Shown here piece after piece: positions 6,341 through 12,500 of a stretch of DNA of 12,500 nt (positions are counted from its first letter, which is position 1; every line of letters starts with the position of its first letter). The notes under the pieces are model-generated. The model did no database searches and was not told the DNA's origin. It saw nothing but the letters and a program-made list of their open reading frames with translations. The position numbers and the translations under genes were made by a program. Source of the DNA: Halocaridina rubra (lineage: Eukaryota; Arthropoda; Malacostraca; Decapoda; Atyidae); NCBI GenBank assembly GCA_037179515.1, contig JAXCGZ010017763.1:10001-22500 (forward strand), written 5' to 3'.

Positions 6341-9163
6341 TTAGTGATACTTATCATACCTGTCCTTAAAACTATGGATTGAGATAGCATTAACTACCTC
6401 CTCGCTTAGCCAATTCCAATTATCAACTACTCTTACACTGAAAAAGTATTTCCTTACATCCTGCAAACAAGTTTTCTTCCAGAGCTTCAAACTATGACCT
6501 CTAGTTCTAGAGCCAGCCATATCGAAATATCGATCCCTATCCACTCTATCATAACCATGAAGGAATTTAAAGACTGTCACCATATCCCCCCTTACTCTTC
6601 TAGCTTCGAGTGATGGCAAGTCTAATTCCCTCAGCCTCTCATCATAACCGAGATTGCGTATTTCTGGCACCAGTTTCGTGGCATGTCTTTGAACTTTTTC
6701 AAGCTTAGCTATGTGCTTTTTCAAGTGCGGATTCCAAAAGGGGGCTGCATATTCGAGTTTTGGCCTCACATAGGTTACATAAATATTTCTGAACATTTCC
6801 TTGTCCATGTGCCTGAAGGCTACCCTTACGTTTGATAAGAATGCATATGCTGCCCTTACTACGCCATTTATATGTATTTCTGGAGACAAATCTGCCAGTA
6901 TGTTTACTCCTAGATCTCTCTCATTTTCTGTCTCTTGAAGTTGTACTCCAGCCACCGAGTAGTCAAGCTTGGGCCTTCTTGCACTTGTACCCATTCTCAT
7001 TACCTTACATTTTGAGGTATTGAATTTCATTAGCCACTTTTCTGACCACTCATGCAGATTATTTAGATCCTCCTGAAGTTCTCTACCATTGTTCTCGTTT
7101 TTTACTTTCTTCACAATCTTTGCATCATCTGCAAACATATTCATGAATGAATTTACAGACTCTGGTAGGTCATTTACATATACAAGGAACAAAAGTGGCC
7201 CTAAAACTGAACCCTGTGGAACTCCACTACTAACTCTTCTCCATTCAGACACTGAGTGTCTTACTCTAACCCTCTGTTCCCTTCCTTCTAAGTAAGTTTT
7301 TATCCATTCCAAGACGTTTCCACCTATTCTAGCCATTGATTGCAGCTTCCTAATAAGTCTCCCATGTGGAACAGTGTCAAACGCTTTCTGGAAGTCTAGG
7401 AATATGCAATCTGCCCAGCCCTCTCTTTCCTGTAAGATTTGGCTTACCTCATCATAAAATTCTAATAAGTTTGTTACTGTTGATCTTCCTTCTCTGAAGC
7501 CATGTTGCCTCACTGACAAAAAGTTGAAGGATTCCAAGTGAAGAGAGATATGTTTCCTTAGTAGTTTCTCCATAAGTTTGCAAACTATGCTGGTCAAGGA
7601 AACTGGTCTATAGTTCAGAGCCGTATCCCTCCTTCCCTTTTTGAAGATAGGTATCACATTTGCTTGTTTCCAGCATCTTGGAATCTCCCCCGACTCCAGT
7701 GACTCCTTAAATATGATACTTAGTGCCACTGATATTGTGTTTGCGCATTTTTTAAGCACATGAGGGGATATGTCATCAGGACCTGTAGCTTTATGAACAT
7801 CTAAATCCATCAGCGCTTTGCATACCTCTGTGGCTGTAAGGTTGATGTTCTCTAGTACCGGCCCTTGAGCTTCTATCACTGCAATCTGAGGGGGTGGGGT
7901 ATTTTCTACTGTAAATACTGACTGAAACTCCTTGTTCAATTCTTTGCAGATCTCTTCGTCCGTCTCAGTGATGCTTCCATCCGCTCTCTTTAGCCTTAAA
8001 ACCTGTTCTTTTACCTTCAGTTTTCCTCTGATAAAGCTGTGGAAAAGCTTGGGATTTTCTTTAGCCTTCCTGGTGATGTCCCTCTCATAATCTCTCTCTG
8101 CCTCTCTCCTTTTACTTAGGTAGTCATTTCTTGCTCTTTTGTAGGTTTGCCAGGCATTTATGTTTTTTCTCCTCCTATACCTTTTCCAGCATTTGTCTCT
8201 CCACTCCTTAGCTCTTTTACACCCATTATCGAACCATTTCTCTCTGGCATGAATTACACCTACTTTGGTGACAGGTATGCAGCAATCTACTATCTTCCCA
8301 TATTTCTCACAAAAGATGTCATACATTTCTTGTACAGATTTGTTGTAAAATAAGGTTCTCCAGTCAATAACTGCAAAAAGCTCATTCATTTTGATGTAAT
8401 CTCCTTTCGGATAGTTCCTCCTCATGTCCTCAGTGCCTCTACTCTCAGGAAGAATGTCTTCAATGATATACTCCATCAACAACACACAGTGGTCACTCTT
8501 TCCAATTGGTGGTTCATACTCAATATTTTCAATATCCAACACATTATCTGTGAACACCAGATCAAGTAGTGATGGCTCATCCCCACCCCTGGCTCTTGTT
8601 GGTTCCATTACATGTTGGTGTAGGAAATTCCCTTGTACGCAATCTAGGAATCTTGCCCCAAATGAGTCCTCACCACTGTGTGGGTCAAGATTTATCCAAT
8701 CTATCTCTTTATGATTAAAGTCTCCCATAATCAAAATCCTACATTTTTTCTCCCGCGCCATGTTAACAACTGAGTTTATGACTTCAATCGTACCTATATG
8801 ACTTTCCTCATAAATTTCAAGCCTATTTTGGTTCCTTGGTGGGTTGTATACAACAGTTATTATAATGCTCTCTGACCCAGTATTTATGCGAGCAACAAGA
8901 AATTCCCTGAACTCACTTTCTATAGCCAAGTTTATTTCTTCAACTTGAATCCTCTCACTTATGAGCAGTGCTATCCCTCCACCAGTCCTCTCAGATCTTT
9001 CGACCCTTAGTATTCTGAAGCCCTTAGGAAAAACTGTGACACTGTTTATGTCCTCACTCAACTTAGTCTCTGTAATTGCTACTATATCTGCCTTACTGTT
9101 GTGAATCCTATCTTTTAATTCTACTGCCTTACCAGCTAATCCATCAGCATTTGTGTATAACAA
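6341..9163 (-). CDS. LINE ORF2: APE endonuclease plus reverse transcriptase
   Basis: The protein would nick target DNA and copy the element's RNA onto the nick (target-primed reverse transcription). Residues numbered from 9163: endonuclease about 1-230 with TNADG, Glu32 in TETK, YNPP at 106-109, GDFN at 147-150, LLDLVFTD at 199-206 and SDH at 223-225; basic linker about 285-400; RT about 440-740 with YRPVSLTS, GFREGRS near 555, LDFQKAFD (Asp590), SSGVPQGS at 645-652 and FADD at 677-680; then a thumb and C-terminal region (YVRPKLEYAAPFW, VRKYFFSVRVVDNWN). All expected catalytic residues are present, and about 940 residues is normal for CR1-like ORF2. There is no ATG at the start: 9163 is a TTG, and the frame is open back to a TGA at 9260-9262 with no ATG, so the true start is uncertain. 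Confidence 0.93.
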   Translation of the reverse strand: MLYTNADGLAGKAVELKDRIHNSKADIVAITETKLSEDINSVTVFPKGFRILRVERSERTGGGIALLISERIQVEEINLAIESEFREFLVARINTGSESIIITVVYNPPRNQNRLEIYEESHIGTIEVINSVVNMAREKKCRILIMGDFNHKEIDWINLDPHSGEDSFGARFLDCVQGNFLHQHVMEPTRARGGDEPSLLDLVFTDNVLDIENIEYEPPIGKSDHCVLLMEYIIEDILPESRGTEDMRRNYPKGDYIKMNELFAVIDWRTLFYNKSVQEMYDIFCEKYGKIVDCCIPVTKVGVIHAREKWFDNGCKRAKEWRDKCWKRYRRRKNINAWQTYKRARNDYLSKRREAERDYERDITRKAKENPKLFHSFIRGKLKVKEQVLRLKRADGSITETDEEICKELNKEFQSVFTVENTPPPQIAVIEAQGPVLENINLTATEVCKALMDLDVHKATGPDDISPHVLKKCANTISVALSIIFKESLESGEIPRCWKQANVIPIFKKGRRDTALNYRPVSLTSIVCKLMEKLLRKHISLHLESFNFLSVRQHGFREGRSTVTNLLEFYDEVSQILQEREGWADCIFLDFQKAFDTVPHGRLIRKLQSMARIGGNVLEWIKTYLEGREQRVRVRHSVSEWRRVSSGVPQGSVLGPLLFLVYVNDLPESVNSFMNMFADDAKIVKKVKNENNGRELQEDLNNLHEWSEKWLMKFNTSKCKVMRMGTSARRPKLDYSVAGVQLQETENERDLGVNILADLSPEIHINGVVRAAYAFLSNVRVAFRHMDKEMFRNIYVTYVRPKLEYAAPFWNPHLKKHIAKLEKVQRHATKLVPEIRNLGYDERLRELDLPSLEARRVRGDMVTVFKFLHGYDRVDRDRYFDMAGSRTRGHSLKLWKKTCLQDVRKYFFSVRVVDNWNWLSEEVVNAISIHSFKDRYDKYH

Positions 9164-9165
9164 TC

Positions 9166-10245
9166 TTAATGAGGCCCCATCCCCTGATCTTCTGTCATTA
9201 TCTTCTTTATCTCCCCTTTGTCTGGAAGTATTCTGTAACGAAAATTTTTCTTCTCTTCTTCATTTCTTTCATCATTTAACCTTCTTGCCTCTTGCAACAA
9301 GTTTTTGATCTTTCCCATCTCTTCCTGTGTTCTGTATCGTCTAATGAACACTTCTTTGCATTCTTGAAGGTCTTTTAGACTTTTTTATCTCAACAATATT
9401 TCCCTACATGTCTCCCCTCTCTCAAAGGTTACTTTTGTTGGTCTCGGCTTTCCTTCCCTCGAATATTTACCTAGTTGGTGTATGTTTACAATATCCTCAG
9501 GACCACATACTACTCCAAGCTTTCTTATCAGGTCTACAACGTTAGCTTTATTTTCTTCAAGTCTCCTCTGCCATGTTGGCTCCTGGGATTCACTTATGCC
9601 TGAGATTACCACTGTCTTCTCCTTATCAAGTGCCTGTCTGATGAGTGGGTTTGCCCTTTCCATCACAACGTCTTTCATTTTTTCGATTACTGTCTCTTTA
9701 TAGTCAACTGTTTGTATGTTTTCCAGTGCCACCACCTTTACAGCCTCTTTTACTGCCACATTCCCCTTTAGTGCATCAGCAAAGGACGTTTTCATGGCAT
9801 CATTTTCCATATTCAGCTCCTGGAACTCTTTTCTGAACTGTTCAATGTTTTCCTTAATCTGAACATTCCAAGCAGCAATCTCGTCTCTCTCAGAAGAGAG
9901 CAGTGAACTAACATCTAATTCCTTTAGGTTGTCATTTAGCTGTTTGTTTTTATCTTCTTGTTTAGAAATTCTAGATTCTAGTTGACTCTTTTCCCCTTCC
10001 AGCTTCTTTATTCTTTTTTCTAGTTCCTTTCTCTCCTGCCCTTGTGCTTTATTTGCTTCCTCCAAAGATCTTATTTGTTCTCTGAGTGTTTCATTCTCTT
10101 TCATTTCTCCATCCATATTCCGAATTTTATCATCAAGGCTTGTAACCATTTCCTCTAACTTCTTGATTCTCTGTTTAAGTCCTCTGATGACTACCCCTTC
10201 TCCCGACCCATGGGTGGGAGAGGTTTGGGACAGAGATGGCTTCAT
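9166..10245 (-). CDS. LINE ORF1 (coiled coil and RRM-like protein) with one in-frame stop
   Basis: ORF1p of such elements binds the element's RNA and acts as a nucleic-acid chaperone. From the ATG at 10243-10245, 286 codons run to a TAA at 9385-9387. The same frame then continues for 72 codons to the TAA at 9166-9168, making 358 residues without the stop. Residues about 20-110 are strongly heptad-like (LKQRIKKLEEM, LEKRIKKLEGE), a coiled coil for oligomerisation. Residues about 211-280 look like an RRM-type fold (TVVISGISE, VVDLIRKLGV, PTKVTFERG). The tail (FIRRYRTQEEMGKIKNLL, EARRLNDE) resembles the C-terminal domain of LINE ORF1p. The old copy has GAA at the position of the TAA, so this is a recent nonsense change. 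The last codons overlap the ORF2 frame. Confidence 0.85.
9241..9247 (-). promoter_or_regulatory. Possible -1 slippery heptamer in the ORF1/ORF2 overlap
   Basis: On the minus strand the ORF1 frame reads AAA AAT TTT CGT, giving A AAT TTT, which fits the X XXY YYZ pattern for -1 slippage. A -1 shift here enters the ORF2 frame, which opens just upstream after the TGA at 9260-9262. The pattern is short and A/T-rich, so chance is a serious alternative. I could not verify a downstream stimulatory structure. Confidence 0.3.
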
Positions 10246-11158
10246 TTTTATGTTCTCCCTCTCACAGAATATAGAAAGAAGACGAGAAAGAGGAAAAAAA
10301 AAGAAAAGAGAAAAACTTCTAATTTACCTTCACACAGAATTTTTATATCTCCATATAAGTGCTATTTAGTGACTCAGTTTGTCTCCTTTCTGGTAACACA
10401 CATCTTAACTTAAAAACTTGACCATGGTAATTTAAGTATAAAAAGAAAAAGAAAAACAAAAGTCAAACCTGAAGGAAAATTCGAATTTGTGTTCGAGGTG
10501 GCACCCACCTGTTTCTGTTATATATTCTTCCTAACTGATAAACTGACTTGCTAACCAAGATATGTTATCACGGGATTTAGACTTTACATTTAACTCAATA
10601 TATATACAAAATAACAAAAATAACAAAAGAGAAAGCTAAAAGAAAAGCAAAACAAATGAAGAAAATAGGACTGCTGTACTACTTGGCAACTTAACTCAGT
10701 ACTGTTGACAGGTGGGTATTTGGTATTTTTTTTTTCTTTTATTATTCAATTTTTTCGTGTATCAAACTAACTAACTAGTTAATATAACTGGGAAGGATAT
10801 TGATTTTAACAATATATAGAACCACAGGATCAGGTAAAACGGCTTAAGAGCTTTCCCCAGTTTACACAAAAAATTAGGTAATGCGGTGTGATGGCTCCAC
10901 GTCTGGCAACTCTTCTAGATTTCCCTCAAGGCAGAAACTGGACGGCAGCTTCTCTCTCTTCCTCACGAAAAAGTTCTCAATTTTTTTCCTTTAATATGAA
11001 CAGTCTCGTCTTACAACAAATATTAGTTTTTGTACTCACAATACTCTGCAGGATTTCAGATTTATGGAAATTATGGTAAAGTTTTCCACTAAGCACTTTG
11101 GTCACTCGAAACAGTTAAAAATTTAAGAGGAGCAATTCCGTGTGTCACTGAACGCGCG
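10246..11158. other. 913-bp non-coding region: LINE 5' UTR plus unresolved flank
   Basis: There is no believable ORF. On the plus strand 10272-10317 is a polypurine tract (a polypyrimidine tract just upstream of the ORF1 start on the sense strand). The rest is AT-rich, with AACAAAAATAACAAAAG around 10608-10630, a T run at 10725-10736 and (AACT)n with AACTAGTT near 10764-10780. A plus-strand LINE-like tail lies at 10816-10882. The segment ends at CGCGCGG beside a GT run at 11159. The full-length LINE must begin somewhere in here, either before the plus-strand relic or at the very end; the sequence alone does not decide. Confidence 0.6.
10816..10882 (+). mobile_element. Diverged LINE/SINE-type 3' end on the plus strand
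   Basis: In order, ATAGAACC, GGATCAGG, ACGG, GCTTTCCCC, ACACAA and AATTAGGTAAT follow the same sequence of blocks as the family's 3' UTR (ATGGAACC, GATCAGG, ACGG, CTCTTTCCCG, ACACAA, AATTAGGTAAT), with spacing changes. It is far more diverged than any other copy here. It could be the 3' end of a related LINE subfamily or of a SINE that borrowed the LINE tail. No coding sequence is recognisable before it. Confidence 0.5.
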
Positions 11159-11169
11159 GTGTGTGTGTG
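11159..11169. repeat. Short (GT)5 run at a LINE tail
   Basis: GTGTGTGTGTG lies between CGCGCG and the tail repeats of the copy at 11164-12316. Its last few bases overlap the tail end. Read on the sense strand it is CA dinucleotides following the tail. Confidence 0.85.
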
Positions 11170-12316
11170 ATTACCTAATTGTGATTACCTAATTGTGTTT
11201 ACGGGAAAGAGCCCAAAGCTCGTATCTTCCCGTCTCCTGATCGGTTCCATTTTTAGACTTAGTGATACTTATCATACCTGTCCTTAAAACTATGGATTGA
11301 GATAGCATTAACTACCTCCTCGCTTAGCGAATTCCAATTATCAACTACTCTTACACTGAAAAAGTATTTCCTTACATCCTGCAAACAAGTTTTCTTACGA
11401 AGCTTCAAACTATGACCTCTAGTTCTAGAGCCAGCCATATCGAAATATCGATCCCTATCCACTCTATCATAACCATGAAGGAATTTAAAGACTGTCACCA
11501 TATCCCCCCTTACTCTTCTAGCTTCGAGTGATGGCAAGTCTAATTCCCTCAGCCTCACATCATAACCGAGATTGCGTATTTCTGGCACCAGTTTCGTGGC
11601 ATGTCTTTGAACTTTTTCAAGCTTAGCTATGTGCTTTTTCAAGTGCGGATTCCAAAAGGGGGCTGCATATTCGAGTTTTGGCCTCACATAGGTTACATAA
11701 ATATTTCTGAACATTTCCTTGTCCATATGCCTGAAGGCTACCCTTACATTTGATAAGAATGCATATGCTGCCCTTACTACGCCATTTATATGTATTTCTG
11801 GAGACAAATCTGCCAGTATGTTTACTCCTAGATCTCTCTCATTTTCTGTCTCTTGAAGTTGTACTCCAGCCACCGAGTAGTCAAGCTTGGGCCTTCTTGC
11901 ACTTGTACCCATTCTCATTACCTTACATTTTGAGGTATTGAATTTCATTAGCCACTTTTCTGACCACTCATGCAGATTATTTAGATCCTCCTGAAGTTCT
12001 CTACCATTGTTCTCGTTTTTTACTTTCTTCACAATCTTTGCATCATCTGCAAACATATTCATGAATGAATTTACAGACTCTGGTAGGTCATTTACATATA
12101 CAAGGAACAAAAGTGGCCCTAAAACTGAACCCTGTGGAACTCCACTACTAACTCTTCTCCATTCAGACACTGAGTGTCTTACTCTAACCCTCTGTTCCCT
12201 TCCTTCTATGTAAGTTTTTATCCATTCCAAGACATTTCCACCTATTCTAGCCATTGATTGCAGCTTCCTAATAAGTCTCCCATGTGGAACAGTGTCAAAC
12301 GCTTTCTGGAAGTCTA
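11164..12316 (-). mobile_element. 5'-truncated LINE copy with a complete 3' end
   Basis: The copy runs on the minus strand from the RT motif LDFQKAFD (truncated at the Asp590 codon near 12314-12316) to the hairpin and tail. By eye it is closest to the full-length copy and lacks the indels of the tandem units, so it comes from the same young subfamily. At its 5' end it is fused, with a shared CTA, to an inverted 3' end on the plus strand. Confidence 0.92.
11259..12316 (-). CDS. LINE ORF2 fragment, RT palm to C-terminus (open frame)
   Basis: An ATG at 12252-12254 begins 331 open codons, but this methionine (MARIGGN) is internal to the RT. The same frame is open up to the break at 12316 and includes DFQKAFDTVPHGRL. 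It contains SSGVPQGS and FADDAKI, then the whole thumb and C-terminal region to DRYDKYH and the stop. Relative to the full-length copy it has, for example, Val for Glu in YDVRLREL, Ser for Trp in NSLSEE and Arg for Trp in LKLRKK. It lacks the endonuclease and the RT fingers, so it is a dead fragment that has not yet gained frameshifts, which points to a recent insertion. Confidence 0.85.
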
Positions 12317-12477
12317 AGCGAGGAGGTAGTTAATGCTATCTCAATCCATAGTTTTAAGGACAGGTACGATAAGTATCACTAAGTCTAAAAATGGAACCGA
12401 TCAGGAGACGGGATGATACGAGCTTTGGGCTCTTTCCCGTAAACACAATTAGGTAATCACAATTAGGTAATCACACA
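12314..12477 (+). mobile_element. Plus-strand LINE 3' end, 164 bp (right arm of an inverted repeat)
   Basis: The segment begins CTAAGCGAGGAGG (codons for LSEEVV), continues through FKDRYDKYH, the stop, the hairpin and two tail repeats, and ends CACACA before GCTACTAG. It is the reverse complement of 11164-11327 with two mismatches by eye: TACGATA for TATGATA, and CGGGATGA for CGGGAAGA in the hairpin stem. It is the only young copy in the window that points right. Confidence 0.93.
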
Positions 12478-12500
12478 GCTACTAGTTGCATATTATCCAC

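Larger units (their letters stand above)
6249..10245 (-). mobile_element. Near-intact full-length LINE, CR1/L2-like (3' tail to ORF1 start)
   Basis: On the minus strand the order is 5' region, ORF1 (10245 to 9166), ORF2 (open to 6341), a 3' UTR of about 90 bases with a hairpin, and two tail repeats. Two-ORF layout, APE-type endonuclease at the ORF2 N-terminus, RT with FADD, no RNase H region seen after the RT, and a short repeat tail instead of poly(A) all fit CR1/L2-type elements of the Jockey group. The 5' boundary lies somewhere beyond 10245 and is not resolved; no flanking target duplication could be identified. The only clear lesion is one in-frame stop in ORF1. Confidence 0.9.
11164..12477. 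repeat. 1.3-kb structure with 164-bp terminal inverted repeats
   Basis: Arms 11164-11327 and 12314-12477 are equal in length and differ at two positions by eye, with about 986 bp of LINE sequence between. Both arms end in tail repeats followed by CA dinucleotides, so this is two LINE ends facing outward and not the terminal repeats of a DNA transposon. A transcript across it could fold into a long hairpin. Confidence 0.9.

Noticed and set aside
10163..10413. Plus-strand 67-68-codon Arg/Lys-rich frames
   Set aside because: They translate the polypurine tract and the antisense of the ORF1 N-terminus.
10485..10515. Possible tRNA-type B box (TGTTCGAGG) hinting at a SINE head before the plus-strand tail
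   Set aside because: The match to a B box is partial and no A box lies at a suitable distance, so I do not call a SINE head.
11259..12316. Classic twin-priming 5' inversion of a single LINE
   Set aside because: Twin priming leaves one 3' tail, and both halves here carry a complete hairpin and tail.
11164..12477. Terminal inverted repeat DNA transposon
   Set aside because: The inverted arms are LINE 3' UTRs and tails, the interior is LINE reverse transcriptase, and no transposase or target duplication is visible.

Overview
The window is eukaryotic repeat DNA. It holds no cellular gene, no rRNA or tRNA that I recognise, and nothing prokaryotic. Almost every coding signal belongs to one family of non-LTR retrotransposon (LINE). 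The family has an ORF1 protein with a coiled coil and RRM-like region, an ORF2 protein with an APE-type endonuclease and reverse transcriptase of the CR1/L2 (Jockey-group) kind, and a short 3' UTR. Sense-strand copies end in a tail of 14-base repeats (AATTAGGTAATCAC). AT-rich spacers, long GT microsatellites and dense LINE nesting suggest an invertebrate animal, possibly a decapod crustacean. The species is an inference and cannot be settled here.

Layout, left to right (LINE copies are on the minus strand unless stated). 1-3174: an old, decayed copy (ORF2 RT part, linker, endonuclease, then ORF1). It is split by unrelated inserts at 884-1189 and about 2736-3102 and carries an internal 107-bp tandem duplication. 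3175-3189: short GT run. 3190-3387: a 198-bp 3'-end fragment. 3388-3592: GTAT/GT microsatellite. 3593-6248: three near-identical head-to-tail units of 885, 886 and 885 bp, each a LINE 3' end truncated at the same base. 6249-10245: an almost intact full-length copy, with ORF2 open over 940 codons and ORF1 interrupted by one in-frame TAA. 10246-11158: non-coding DNA, part 5' UTR and part unknown flank, containing a diverged LINE-like 3' end on the plus strand. 11164-12316: a 5'-truncated copy with an open RT C-terminal half. 12314-12477: a plus-strand 3' end that makes a 164-bp inverted repeat with the start of the preceding copy. 12478-12500: unassigned flank.

In the full-length copy, ORF1p would bind the RNA, and ORF2p would nick target DNA and prime cDNA synthesis from the 3' hairpin and tail. 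The most notable pattern is arrangement: successive minus-strand copies lie tail to head, and tails outside the tandem array run into CA/GT dinucleotide repeats. This suggests preference for (CA)n microsatellites or for the family's own tails. The other points worth checking are the identical tandem units, the 1.3-kb inverted structure, and an ORF1/ORF2 overlap in which ORF2 has no AUG but a -1 slippery heptamer is present.
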